From CAWAVN01 sp963825075 (lineage in GTDB: Bacteria; Planctomycetota; Planctomycetia; Planctomycetales; Planctomycetaceae), in contig CAWGRX010000023.1 in NCBI GenBank assembly GCA_963825075.1, forward strand, positions 62,001 to 126,000: DNA of 64,000 bases, in the 5' to 3' direction. A model generated the notes under the pieces. That model worked only from the letters and a program-made list of their open reading frames with translations, made no database searches and had not been told where the DNA came from. Positions 50,866 to 60,123 of this stretch are shown piece by piece. A program made the position numbers and the translations under genes. Every line of letters begins with the position of its first letter. Positions within the stretch are counted from its first letter, which is position 1.

Positions 50866-51879
50866 TCATTCAACCATCTGTGGTGCCGGCGGGGTCCAAT
50901 TGCCCTCGATGATCTGCCAGCCCGGCAGGTAGCAACGGACGATGTAGTTCCAGCCGTCGGTGATCGGCAGGTAGTTGGTAGCGTTCGCCTCGCCGCCGAA
51001 GTGAATCGTCACCGTCCCGTCACTGTTGCGCTTGGCCGTGACGCTATTGAACGAGTAGGCATTGAGTTTATTGGGCGTGAAGAAGCCGTCCTTGTTGTAA
51101 ACGGTGACTGACCAGAACGCCTGGACGGGCACCTCCTTGGGCATGGTGAGGGTGTAGGCGGTCTTGCCGTCGTTTTTCTTCGGCACGACGTTGAAATACA
51201 TCGCCCCCCGTTGCGGGTTGCCGCCCCAGCCGTACGCGGCACCGATCAGGTGCTGGGTCGGGTCGACCTCGTCTCGGGGTCCGAAGGCTTTCGGTACGCC
51301 ATCGAGTTTCGAAACCAACTCATTGAGCGTCTTGCGGGTCGCCACGAGCGACGCCTCGTCCCAGTCCGGCAGTTCGAGCTTGCCAGGCGACGCCTGCTTG
51401 ATCTGGATCGCATCCTGCAGCGCGTGTGCCTTTTTCATATCCTCCGGACTGTTTGGATCGCAAAACGTGCGGAACAAGACCATCACGTACCGCGTGCCAA
51501 CATTGCCAATCGTCAGCGATACCTCACCCGCGCCGTTTTTGAGCACGGGGTTGTACTCGTCCTGATCGATCACCAGCAGCGACTGGAATCGGTCCGGCGA
51601 TTCCGGTTTGATGACCGTCACCGGTCCGGCTGCCAAGTCGTACACACCAAACGAGTACAGTGTGTCGCGGTTGCCGCGGATCGTCGTCTGGTTCTCGACC
51701 GAATAGACCTCGCGAAAGTTCATCAGCTTGCCCACGCCCCCGGCTTTGGCGGCATAGCCCGTGAACTGCATGTCGGTCTCAGCTCGGACGTAGTTCAGCA
51801 CATTGACCGGCTCGCCGGCATCCGCGGTGGTCCACATGAGGCAGAGAATCAGTGCCGTTGCAAGTCGTGCAGAGATCAT
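50866..51879 (-). CDS. Exported DUF1254/DUF1214 protein
   Basis: Secreted protein of 337 residues with a signal peptide to about residue 21 (MISARLATALILCLMWTTADA). It carries a DUF1254 region (VNVLNYVRAETDMQFTGYA, NREVYSVENQTTIRGNRDTLYS) and a DUF1214 region (LIGAAYGWGGNPQRGAMYFN, QAFWSVTVYNKDGFF, and TNYLPITDGWNYIVRCYLPG). These domains are widespread in bacteria and form beta sandwiches; no reaction is established. Confidence 0.85.
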   Translation of the reverse strand: MISARLATALILCLMWTTADAGEPVNVLNYVRAETDMQFTGYAAKAGGVGKLMNFREVYSVENQTTIRGNRDTLYSFGVYDLAAGPVTVIKPESPDRFQSLLVIDQDEYNPVLKNGAGEVSLTIGNVGTRYVMVLFRTFCDPNSPEDMKKAHALQDAIQIKQASPGKLELPDWDEASLVATRKTLNELVSKLDGVPKAFGPRDEVDPTQHLIGAAYGWGGNPQRGAMYFNVVPKKNDGKTAYTLTMPKEVPVQAFWSVTVYNKDGFFTPNKLNAYSFNSVTAKRNSDGTVTIHFGGEANATNYLPITDGWNYIVRCYLPGWQIIEGNWTPPAPQMVE

Positions 51880-52029
51880 TGGTCACTCCCGTGAAGAATG
51901 TTGCTGAAAAAATGGTGGGCACGGCCCACTGAATGTACTTGCTGATGTTGATCGGTGGGCAATCTCCACGCTTCGACTGCGAGTTCTCGCATCCGTTTAC
52001 TCGGTGGGCAATTCCCGAAATCCGTCGAA

Positions 52030-52371
52030 CTACCAGCGGCGGGCAAATCCTCTGCGAAATCCGACGGCTCCGGTTCGATACCCGCCATAGCGGACTCCAC
52101 CATAAGCCGCTCCGCCATAGCGGACTCCGCCAGCGGCGGTCGCGCCATAATGGTACCCACCCCTATACGCGCCCCCAACTGTGGCTCCGTAGTGAGAAAC
52201 ACTTCCAAATCCTCCCGGACCGGCATAGCCTGTGCGGCCGTAGTGTTGAACGCCCCCCATTCCGACATGCGTGACGCCCACATGGTAGCCGGGCCAGGCA
52301 TCGGCTTCGGAACTCGCCGCCAAGGCAACCCCAAACGCAACAACAGCTATCACACTTATTTGTCGTGACAC
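52030..52371 (-). CDS. Small secreted Gly/Tyr/His-rich protein
   Basis: GTG start with AAGGAGAA upstream. Signal peptide to about residue 24 (VSRQISVIAVVAFGVALAASSEADA), followed by a mature part with repeated GGVRYGG/HYG motifs and a basic end (GFRRGFARRW). 113 residues. The composition suggests a surface or matrix protein. No family recognised. Confidence 0.7.
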   Translation of the reverse strand: MSRQISVIAVVAFGVALAASSEADAWPGYHVGVTHVGMGGVQHYGRTGYAGPGGFGSVSHYGATVGGAYRGGYHYGATAAGGVRYGGAAYGGVRYGGYRTGAVGFRRGFARRW

Positions 52372-52447
52372 GATAGTTCTCCTTAAGCAAAAGCAAAATT
52401 CATGGCAATGTTTTGATAAAGTCATAGCGTCTGACGACGGTATCGAG

Positions 52448-53356
52448 TTAGTCCACTCGTTTGAGGTTCACCTCTTTGCTGTCAGGAACCTTCTCTCCAT
52501 CCCAGGTTTGGTCTTTGGCTTGCAAGCGAATGGTGTTGTCGTCCACTTGTGTTAGCACATACGTCGCGCTCGCCTTTTTCCCATCCTGGAGGACCGACGT
52601 GGTTTTGAGCGTCCACTTCTTGCCATCACGCGTCCAGCCGGCTTCACCAAAACCTCCGGTTCGGTCGAACATCCAAGACCGGATGGTCTTTTGGAGGGGA
52701 TCCCAACCGATGATATGGTGCGCACTGCTGACGGAAACATTCCCCGCCGACGTGGAAAAAACGGCATGCACAAAGTTTTGGTTCTCCGCCCACGACACGT
52801 CGAGTTGTTCCCCTTTGCCATCGGAGCTTTCTCCGCTCCAACTGCCGATCGTGAACTCCAAACCCTGGAGATGTTCGTAGTTGCTGGGGGCGACATAAGG
52901 AGCATCCCGCACGCTGCTCAGATGCCATTTTCCTTCGTTTTTGACATGAACGATACTGTACCGGACCCGGCTTGGTGGGGTTCCGTCTGGGGAAAACACA
53001 GTGGAAACCCCATCCTCGATGGCGACGTCCGGCGTCACGAATCGCAGGGATTCACTTTCGATGCCCAATTTCAGTCCTTTATTTTCGGCAAAGAACTCTC
53101 CAAACGTTTTGCCAATCGCGGCCTGTCCTTTCATGACGTGGCCGGTTTGGTCGGTGTAATCGCCTTCAGGTGTCCAGAGGGCCGCCAGGGATTTGGCATC
53201 CCCCTTGTCGAACGCCTCCACAAACGCTTCTGCGTTTTTCGCAATCGCCGCCTTATCTTGGGAGTTGCCGTCGCCTTCCTGAGCCAATCCCGGTGTCGTG
53301 GCGAACGCCGCAGCGAACGCGAAGAGAGTTGGGATGGATATGTGTCGAATTCTCAT
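52448..53356 (-). CDS. Exported SnoaL/DUF4440-like protein with second lipocalin-like half
   Basis: Secreted protein of 302 residues. Signal peptide to residue 25 (ATTPGLAQ). Residues 30-150 match the SgcJ/EcaC (SnoaL-like, NTF2-fold) family: AEAFVEAFDKGDAKSLAALWTPEGDYTDQTG and WHLSSVRDAPY. Residues 165-300 form a separate beta-rich domain (FTIGSWSGESSDGKGEQLDVS). No catalytic residues are assignable. Confidence 0.7.
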   Translation of the reverse strand: MRIRHISIPTLFAFAAAFATTPGLAQEGDGNSQDKAAIAKNAEAFVEAFDKGDAKSLAALWTPEGDYTDQTGHVMKGQAAIGKTFGEFFAENKGLKLGIESESLRFVTPDVAIEDGVSTVFSPDGTPPSRVRYSIVHVKNEGKWHLSSVRDAPYVAPSNYEHLQGLEFTIGSWSGESSDGKGEQLDVSWAENQNFVHAVFSTSAGNVSVSSAHHIIGWDPLQKTIRSWMFDRTGGFGEAGWTRDGKKWTLKTTSVLQDGKKASATYVLTQVDDNTIRLQAKDQTWDGEKVPDSKEVNLKRVD

Positions 53357-53488
53357 GATCTATCCTTTTTGAGAACGAAGTGAAGTAATTAAATCTTTTG
53401 AGGTTAAAGGGTGGCCGCGGTTAATGATGCTCTTAGCGACGTTCATCAGCAGTTTCTCCATCGGTAAAATTCGTGCCGTCAAACAGAA

Positions 53489-53662
53489 TTATGGTTCGGC
53501 GGGCACGGGAACTTGTTCGCCGCCACTCGACTGAAGCGATTCATTGTCCGATAGGATGTAAATCGCCATCGCCGCCACCATCAAGACCACGACCACCCAA
53601 GTTCGCCAGTCCTTGTGCAGACCCGGTTCGGAAGAATCGTGCTTTTCGTCGTGTTTGTTCAT
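53489..53662 (-). CDS. Small single-span membrane protein (57 aa)
   Basis: Starts MNKHDEKHDSSEPG (an in-frame extension to 53725 is unlikely) and has one hydrophobic segment, WRTWVVVVLMVAAMAIYIL, near residues 20-38, then a short tail ending VPVPAEP. Fits a small inner-membrane protein. Unknown function. It is 124 bases downstream of the sulfatase gene on the same strand. Confidence 0.55.
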   Translation of the reverse strand: MNKHDEKHDSSEPGLHKDWRTWVVVVLMVAAMAIYILSDNESLQSSGGEQVPVPAEP

Positions 53663-53786
53663 CGATCGGCTCCAGTTGTGTTTTAGAAATCGGCGAACCA
53701 CATTACGAGACGGTGTCCGCGACATTGATGGAAGTGACGAACTCGACGGGATTGGAAGGGGCTAATGTGGATGCCGATTTTTTCGC

Positions 53787-56405
53787 TTATTCTCGGCCAG
53801 CTTCCACTTTTTTCATGCCTTGTTCCAGTTGCTTGATGTCGGCAGGCGACAACTGCGGACGATCAATCTTGATCGTCAGTTTGTTGAACTTCGCCGTGAG
53901 CGGAAACGGCGGCTTATAGTCCCCGTCGTTCACGCCGGTGATCGTGTCCGAGCCGATGTCGAAGCTCTCGTCCCATTGCAGGATGATGGGGATCGTTTTT
54001 TCCATCTTCTTGGTGGCGACCACTTCGCCGTCCACCTTGAGCGTGCCGGTTCCCCCCTTACCGAGACCGGAGAAGCTGTTGTACGCCATCGTGCCCACGC
54101 CGAGGCCGTCATACTTAAAGTCAAACTCCACGAGATGCCGACCGGGCGTGAGTGCGTCCGGGCCTTCCCACTTCGGCCGTTCCAGATCGAGCAAGTTCCA
54201 GAGGAACACCGGCTTGCCCTTGAGCAGGTAGAAGCCGAAACCCGCGAAACGACCGCCGGAAGTCACGATCATGCCCTCGCCACCGCCCTCGGGAATGGTG
54301 ATGTCCGCGGTAATGGTGTAGGAGGTGTCGAGCAGATACGGTGCATCACCCTGCGGCAGGCCGGTCATGAGCCGCGTATAGACCAGTTCGTTGCGACCGG
54401 CGGTAAGGCTTGGCCGCTGTGCTGCGACCCGGGCGCCGACCGAGGCATTCAGGGGAAGAACTTGATACTTCTTGGCCTCCTCAAGGAACATCGCCCGCAT
54501 CTCTTTGACCTTGTCCGGGTGCTCCGCGGCGATGTCGTTGGTTTGGTTCCAGTCCGTGTTCAGATCGTAGAGTTGGAACACTTGATTGTTGAGCGGATCC
54601 GGGTTGGCAGCCCCAAAGGCGTCCCACGGAGCACGATTGACCTTGGTGCTCATGAACATGCCTTCGTGATACATCGCCCACTGGCCCATCATCTCGAAGT
54701 ATTGGGTCGTGTGCCGGGACGGTGCCTTGGCGTTCTTTGCGTGGAAAGTGTAGGCGAAGCTCGTTCCCTCGATCGGTTTTTGCTTGATGCCATCCACAAA
54801 CTCGGGCGCGGAAATGCCGGTGACCTCAAGCAGTGTCGGCACATAGTCGATCACATGGACGAATTGTTCGCGGAGGCCGCCCTTGTCCTTGATGCCCTTC
54901 GGCCAGGAAATCACCATGTTCTGGTTGGTGCCGCCGAGCCGGGAGGCATTCTGCTTGAACCAGTCGAACGGGGTATCGAAGGCCCACGACCAACCGGCCG
55001 ACATGTGGTTGTAGGTCTCCTCTGTCCCCCAGACATCGTAGAACTTCATCTGCACATCCACGGGCGGCTGCACACCGTTGAAGAACGCGACCTCACTGAA
55101 CGTGCCGAGTGGACCGCCCTCGGCACTCGTGCCGTTATCGCCGTTCTGGTAAATCACGATCGTGTTGTCCAGCTTGCCCAGGTCGTCGAAAGCCTGGATT
55201 ACGCGTCCCATCTCATAGTCGTTGTAGGCGACATAGGCGGCGAACACATCGACTTGGCGGATGAAGAGTTTTTTCGCTTCGGGTGAGAGTTCGTTCCAGG
55301 GCGTGAGAATGTGGGAGGGCCAGGGCGTCAGCTTCAAACCCTTAGGAATCACACCGAGCTGCTGTTGGTTGGCAAAGATCCGCTCGCGCAACTTCTCGTA
55401 GCCATCGTCAAAAAGATGCATCGCCTCGATCTTGTCCACCCACTCCTTGGTGGGATGGTGCGGTGCATGCGAGCAACCGGGCACGTAATGCATGAAGATC
55501 GGCTGGTCGGGATCGCTTTGGTGAATCCGTGTCATCCAATCGATGGCATCGTCGGCCATACCTGTGATCAGGTTCCACTCGCCCGGCTTCTTGCCGTCGA
55601 ACGGATAGATCTGGGTCGTGTTGCGGAACAGGTTCGGTCCCCACTGGTTGGCATCTCCGCCGACGAAACCGTAGAAGTAGTCAAAGCCCATGCCGGTCGG
55701 CCACTGAGTAAACGGCCCCACTTGGCTGGCTTCATACGTCGGCGTGTTGTGGTCTTTTCCGAACCAGGATGTCGCGTAGCCGTTGTCGCGGAGTATGCGG
55801 CCGATGGTGGCGTGTTCCTCGCCGATGACGCTATTGTAACCCGGGAAGCCGGTGGCCTGCTCGGCGATTACTCCGAAGCCCACCGAGTGGTGGTTGCGAC
55901 CGGTGATCATTGCCGCCCGCGTCGGCGAGCAGAGCGCGGTGGAGAATACGCGGTTGTAGCGGAGGCCGTTCTCCGCGATGCGGTCCATGGTCGGCGTCGG
56001 AATCACGCCGCCGAACGTACTCGGCACGCCGAAGCCGGCATCGTCCGTCATGATGAGCAGGATGTTAGGCGCATCCTTCGGCGGCACAATCCGCGGCGGC
56101 CACCACGATTTTGACTGCATAGCGTTGTTCTTGATCACCCCTCCGAATTTCGGAGCGGGCGGGGGGAGTTGTTTGCCGTCGATGGTCGTGGTGGCGCTGG
56201 GGCTGCCCAATTCGCCCGTCACTTGCACGATCGGCACGGGGTCTGCCGCTTGTATTGATTGATTCGCACCCTCGCCTTGCGTCCCCGCTTGTCGCGCAGT
56301 TTGTGCCTGCCCGAGTTTGCAATTCGACACGACACCAAAAGCAAGCGTTCCAACCAAAACAGCACAAAACAGAGAAAGACTTACTGCTCGAAAGTTGACC
56401 GTCAT
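53787..56405 (-). CDS. Exported arylsulfatase
   Basis: Secreted type I sulfatase of about 872 residues, much larger than the usual 450-600. Signal peptide to about residue 25 (VGTLAFG). The formylglycine site is LCSPTRAAMITG, with C-x-P-x-R. The metal ligands are in NILLIMTDDAGFG (Asp-Asp) and the later NGDNGTS. A C-terminal 200-residue part (LLDTSYTITADITIPEG; YDGLGVGTMAYN) is a separate beta domain, ending QLEQGMKKVEAGRE. ATG at 56405 with GGGAGAA upstream. Sulfatases are abundant in planctomycetes and act on sulfated polysaccharides. Confidence 0.9.
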   Translation of the reverse strand: MTVNFRAVSLSLFCAVLVGTLAFGVVSNCKLGQAQTARQAGTQGEGANQSIQAADPVPIVQVTGELGSPSATTTIDGKQLPPPAPKFGGVIKNNAMQSKSWWPPRIVPPKDAPNILLIMTDDAGFGVPSTFGGVIPTPTMDRIAENGLRYNRVFSTALCSPTRAAMITGRNHHSVGFGVIAEQATGFPGYNSVIGEEHATIGRILRDNGYATSWFGKDHNTPTYEASQVGPFTQWPTGMGFDYFYGFVGGDANQWGPNLFRNTTQIYPFDGKKPGEWNLITGMADDAIDWMTRIHQSDPDQPIFMHYVPGCSHAPHHPTKEWVDKIEAMHLFDDGYEKLRERIFANQQQLGVIPKGLKLTPWPSHILTPWNELSPEAKKLFIRQVDVFAAYVAYNDYEMGRVIQAFDDLGKLDNTIVIYQNGDNGTSAEGGPLGTFSEVAFFNGVQPPVDVQMKFYDVWGTEETYNHMSAGWSWAFDTPFDWFKQNASRLGGTNQNMVISWPKGIKDKGGLREQFVHVIDYVPTLLEVTGISAPEFVDGIKQKPIEGTSFAYTFHAKNAKAPSRHTTQYFEMMGQWAMYHEGMFMSTKVNRAPWDAFGAANPDPLNNQVFQLYDLNTDWNQTNDIAAEHPDKVKEMRAMFLEEAKKYQVLPLNASVGARVAAQRPSLTAGRNELVYTRLMTGLPQGDAPYLLDTSYTITADITIPEGGGEGMIVTSGGRFAGFGFYLLKGKPVFLWNLLDLERPKWEGPDALTPGRHLVEFDFKYDGLGVGTMAYNSFSGLGKGGTGTLKVDGEVVATKKMEKTIPIILQWDESFDIGSDTITGVNDGDYKPPFPLTAKFNKLTIKIDRPQLSPADIKQLEQGMKKVEAGRE

Positions 56406-56433
56406 GCCGCGTTCTCCCAAATTAAGAATGTGA

Positions 56434-56796
56434 TCAGTTCGTTTCTTCCACCCAGTCCCAGGCTTGGTCTGTCTCGGAGACATCAAAGTAGCGGACCGTC
56501 CCCTCGGTGAATGGCTTACAGATCGCCGCCATCCAATGTTCCCACTGCTTGTCCCCCACCAGGGCGATTCGCTCGACATCGTGGCAATGTTTTGAAGAAA
56601 ACTTGATGTCATCCCACAGGGCATGCGGAGCCCAACCTTGGAAGTCGTGAAATAACGCCAAAAGCCGCACTTTGCCAAACTCGTCCACCGCAGCTTCAAC
56701 GACCGGGACGAATTTCTGATAGTCTGGATCATGCAATCGGCCGCACATTCGGAAACCGAGAACTTTCCCACTGCTTCTGGGCAACTGTTCGATCAT
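56434..56796 (-). CDS. SpoIIAA/STAS-like protein
   Basis: Small protein of about 120 residues with the STAS-like (SpoIIAA-like) fold: alternating strand-helix, VLGFRMCGRLHDPDYQKFVPV, then KVRLLALFHDFQGWAPHALWDD and VERIALVGDKQWEHWMA. It lacks the conserved Ser phosphorylation site in an obvious position. It lies 28 bases upstream of the arylsulfatase start on the same strand, so the two may be one operon. Confidence 0.7.
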   Translation of the reverse strand: MIEQLPRSSGKVLGFRMCGRLHDPDYQKFVPVVEAAVDEFGKVRLLALFHDFQGWAPHALWDDIKFSSKHCHDVERIALVGDKQWEHWMAAICKPFTEGTVRYFDVSETDQAWDWVEETN

Positions 56797-57181
56797 GGTC
56801 GATTTCTTTTGTAAGAGGTTGGCTGACCGGGAAATGTTGAATCTGGCGCTGGGCTTAATAAGAGGACAACGATTCCGTGAGCGCATGAAAAAAACCTCCC
56901 TCACAAAAGGTTGCAAAGGAGGCAGTCGTTGCCAATGGAAAACCTTTCATCGACTTTCTCGCAGGCCATCGTAGCAAATCCGGCGGAGGAAACAAGCAGC
57001 GGAAGAGTGAGAAACACAACCCCACGAAAATTTCATATATCCAAACATGCAGAAATGCTTCTTTGTTGTAGCAAGTCGGGTGGGCATCGCCCACCAGCAT
57101 TTCATCAGAAAATCCTCGGCGGGTGGAAGCTCACCACAGTCGCAAGATTTCCGCTGTCGTCGGTAGCGGGCTTGCAACGCC
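56797..57181. other. About 385 bases without a supported gene, with a hairpin
   Basis: Contains GGTGGGCATCGCCCACC at 57079-57095, a perfect stem-loop of a kind that recurs between genes in related genomes (from memory), and no frame with coding support. Confidence 0.5.
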
Positions 57182-57889
57182 TCAATCCGAAGCCGGCCGT
57201 TGGGGAGAAGGCGGTTGGGTCGAACTGGGGCGGTGGGCGGATTCGGGGTCGGTGCTGTTTTCCCAATCGGAGACGTCGGCCCAAGGCAGGGGCTGGCCGC
57301 TGCTGCCCAGGCGGATGTTTCGCAGGTTGACCGACACGCGGCCGAACGCCGCCTGCGTGCCGTAGCCCGTGCTCTCGAAGTTCATCGCATCTTCGTGCGG
57401 GATGCCGATGGAGCCGGCTTCGGAAATCGCATCCTGATTGGCCCCTAGAAACAAAAACGTCCAGTTGTTGGTTTGGCGTTGATGGCGGATCATGTCGAAC
57501 ACCAGTCGGCGTTCGAATCGGCTGCTGGCGTTTTCCAGGCCGTCGGTCAGGATCACGAAAATCACTTGCCGGGGCCGATCGCTTTCGGGGACCACGAGAA
57601 TCCGCGAAGTCGCGAGGCGGATGCTCATGCCGATGGCGTCCAAGAGCGCGGTCGCTCCGCGGGGTTGGAAGGTGTCGTAATCGAGGTTGGGGACTTCGTT
57701 CAAATCCCGGCCGATGTAAAGCACTTCGTAGAGGTCGTCGAACTGAACCAGCGTCAGGCAGGCGCGGTCGGGGAGCAGTCGCTGCTCTTGAAGGAACTGA
57801 TTGAATCCTCCAATCGTTTCCGCAGCTAGGCTGCCCATCGATCCCGAGCGATCCAGGATCATCGTGATGTCAGTCTCGAAACGCCTCAT
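57182..57889 (-). CDS. VWA-domain protein
   Basis: Von Willebrand factor A domain of about 200 residues with the MIDAS metal site DRSGSMG at residues 13-19, the Thr region GATALLDA near 80, and Asp in ILTDGLEN near 116. Tail of about 30 residues is Pro/Ser/Asp-rich. VWA proteins often work with MoxR/AAA ATPases, but none is nearby. No signal peptide, so it should be cytosolic. Confidence 0.85.
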   Translation of the reverse strand: MRRFETDITMILDRSGSMGSLAAETIGGFNQFLQEQRLLPDRACLTLVQFDDLYEVLYIGRDLNEVPNLDYDTFQPRGATALLDAIGMSIRLATSRILVVPESDRPRQVIFVILTDGLENASSRFERRLVFDMIRHQRQTNNWTFLFLGANQDAISEAGSIGIPHEDAMNFESTGYGTQAAFGRVSVNLRNIRLGSSGQPLPWADVSDWENSTDPESAHRPSSTQPPSPQRPASD

Positions 57890-58091
57890 GGATGGATCAA
57901 CTTTTCGGAGGTGTTAAAACGATGGGGGCCGATCGGACCGAGGATTTCCCGGTCTCTTGTTTTCCCCACTGTATTGTAAGCCGATCGGGAGGAAACCGTC
58001 ACGCGGTTTCCGCTTCGTTTCCATGACTTTTGGGGAATTCCCCGAAAACCCGCTCCGCAGAGTTTCCGGGCGAGAATCTCAAGAATCCCCA

Positions 58092-58129
58092 TTGCCCGCG
58101 GCGGCTTCTTAGTGTATGTTTAACACTAA
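58092..58129 (+). promoter_or_regulatory. Promoter and palindromic operator candidate upstream of pncB
   Basis: TTGCCC (58092-58097), 17 bases, TATGTT (58115-58120) read as a promoter. A perfect palindrome TTAGTGT-N7-ACACTAA (58109-58129) overlaps the -10. Lies 107 bases before the pncB ATG, consistent with an operator for an NAD-metabolism regulator such as NrtR or NiaR. Confidence 0.5.
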
Positions 58130-58236
58130 AGAGGTAATGAGGCGTACGAGAGAGCCGAACAAGGTTACGTTTCAGGCAGGTCTTTTTGAAAAAATAATGC
58201 AGACCGGGCTTACAACTTGAGAAAAAGGCAACTCCC

Positions 58237-59748
58237 ATGAACAGGTTGAGCCAACTGTATCGGCATCCGTTGGCGTTGTTGACGGACTTGTATCAACTGA
58301 CGATGGCCTATGGATATTGGAAGTCGGGAATCGCGGATCGGGAAGCGGTTTTTCATCTTTTCTTCCGCAAGCCGCCGTTTGGCGGAGAGTATGCCGTCGC
58401 TGCGGGTTTGGCGGAAGCGGTGGATTTTGTGGAAGAGTTCGGTTTTGATGCGGGCGACCGGGAGTACCTTCAGTCGCTCACCGGCAACGACGGCAGGCCG
58501 CTGTTTGAGCCGGCCTTCTTAAAAGCCTTGGGCGAGATGCGGCTCTCTTGCGACATCGATGCCATCCCCGAAGGCACGGTCGTCTTCGGGCAGGAACCGT
58601 TGGTGCGGGTGCAGGGACCGATCTGGCAATGTCAGCTTTTGGAAACGCCGCTGCTGAATCTCATCAATTTTCCCACGCTGATCGCCACCAAAGCCGCCCG
58701 CGTTCGCCGCATGGCCGGGGACGAGACGGTGATGGAATTCGGCCTTCGCCGGGCGCAGGGCATCGATGGAGGATTAACTGCATCGCGGGCGGCTTACATC
58801 GGCGGCTGCGATTCGACTTCCAACGTGCTGGCCGGCAAACTTTATGGGATTCCCGTCCAAGGCACCCACGCCCATAGCTGGGTGATGTGCTTCGGCGATG
58901 AGTTGGAATCGTTCGAAACTTACGCCAAGGCTCTGCCCAACAACTGCGTATTTCTGGTCGATACTTATGACACAACCCAAGGCGTGAGGCACGCGATCCA
59001 AGCCGGGAAACGACTCCGAGAGACCGGCCATGAAATGGTCGGCATCCGCTTGGACTCCGGCGACCTTGCGGAACTGAGCATCCAGGCGAGGCGGATGCTC
59101 GACGAAGCCGACTTTCCGAAGGCTCAGATCGTCGCCAGCAACGAATTGGACGAATACCAGATCGAAACCCTGCACCAAAAGGGAGCCAAGATCACGATCT
59201 GGGGCGTGGGCACGCGGTTGGCCACGGGCGGCGACCAGCCGGCTTTGGGCGGCGTGTACAAGCTCTCCGCCATTCGCGATCTTGACCCGGAAACGAATCA
59301 GCCCGGCGCCTGGCAGCACCGGATCAAACTCTCGGAACAGCGCATCAAAACCACAAACCCCGGCATTCAGCAAGTCCGGCGGTTTTCCGATGCGGGCGGG
59401 TTCCTCGCGGACGCCATCTATCAGGAAGCCGACTTTGCGGGTGATAATTGGACGATCGTGCGGTTCCGCGATGACAAGCCGTTTTCCATTCCCCCCGGCA
59501 CGAAGTCCGCCGACCTCTTAGTGCCGATCTTCCGTGGCGGCCGGAGAGTTTACGATCCGCCGACGCCCAAACAGTCTCGCGAGCATTGCCTGGCCCAGGT
59601 CGGAAGGCTGCCCAAAGGCGTCGCCCGGCTCCACGATGCCGAGGCTTATCCCGTCGGCTTGGAGCAGAAACTACACGACCTGAAGATGGGGCTTATGACC
59701 GAAGCCCGCGAAGGGATCCGGCACGGGAAGACGGCGAACCAAAATTAG
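58237..59748 (+). CDS. pncB: Nicotinate phosphoribosyltransferase
   Basis: First step of NAD salvage: nicotinate plus PRPP to nicotinate mononucleotide. Family features: LTDLYQLTMAYGYWKSG at the start, the His phosphorylation loop GTHAHSWVM near residue 212, FVDTYDT-type VFLVDTYDTTQGV, and the PRPP-site segment GIRLDSGDLAELS near 273. The C-terminal VGTRLATGGDQPALGGVYKL is typical. 503 residues, the normal size. An operator-like palindrome precedes it. Confidence 0.93.
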   Translation: MNRLSQLYRHPLALLTDLYQLTMAYGYWKSGIADREAVFHLFFRKPPFGGEYAVAAGLAEAVDFVEEFGFDAGDREYLQSLTGNDGRPLFEPAFLKALGEMRLSCDIDAIPEGTVVFGQEPLVRVQGPIWQCQLLETPLLNLINFPTLIATKAARVRRMAGDETVMEFGLRRAQGIDGGLTASRAAYIGGCDSTSNVLAGKLYGIPVQGTHAHSWVMCFGDELESFETYAKALPNNCVFLVDTYDTTQGVRHAIQAGKRLRETGHEMVGIRLDSGDLAELSIQARRMLDEADFPKAQIVASNELDEYQIETLHQKGAKITIWGVGTRLATGGDQPALGGVYKLSAIRDLDPETNQPGAWQHRIKLSEQRIKTTNPGIQQVRRFSDAGGFLADAIYQEADFAGDNWTIVRFRDDKPFSIPPGTKSADLLVPIFRGGRRVYDPPTPKQSREHCLAQVGRLPKGVARLHDAEAYPVGLEQKLHDLKMGLMTEAREGIRHGKTANQN

Positions 59749-59829
59749 GCATTGAGACGTGCCAGAGCGAGGATGTACAATTCGTGAGTTCCCCCGTGGG
59801 ACTCTTCCCATGTTTCCCAAGGTGCTGCG

Positions 59830-60123
59830 ATGGAAAATGAGACGGCGATTGTTGAAGCATTGAAAAAAGACAAACTCGATTTTCCGGAACTTCCGGTCGT
59901 CGAATTGATCGAGGCGGAGCCGATTGTGGATTCCAGCGGTGTAGACTCGTTGGAGGTCTGGGTCGTTCTGAGTGACTCCACGGAGTATAAGGAATTGACG
60001 GGCGAAGCCGTGGTTCAGATCAAGTCGGCCATCAGCGAAAGCCTGCTCGAAAAGGGCGTCACTTTGTTTCCCTACATTCGTCTCATCTTACGTTCCGATT
60101 ACGAAGAGCGACGCGTGAGATGA
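59830..60123 (+). CDS. Small protein, first gene of a two-gene module with a HEPN-like protein
   Basis: 97 residues, acidic, with an alpha/beta pattern (FPELPVVELIEAEPIVDSSG, LEVWVVLSDSTEYKEL, EAVVQIKSAISESLLEKG). AAGGTG ribosome-binding site. Its stop overlaps the next start (ATGA at 60120), so the pair is translationally coupled as in toxin-antitoxin or nucleotidyltransferase-HEPN pairs. It lacks obvious MNT motifs such as GSxARG, so the antitoxin role is only an inference. Confidence 0.55.
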   Translation: MENETAIVEALKKDKLDFPELPVVELIEAEPIVDSSGVDSLEVWVVLSDSTEYKELTGEAVVQIKSAISESLLEKGVTLFPYIRLILRSDYEERRVR

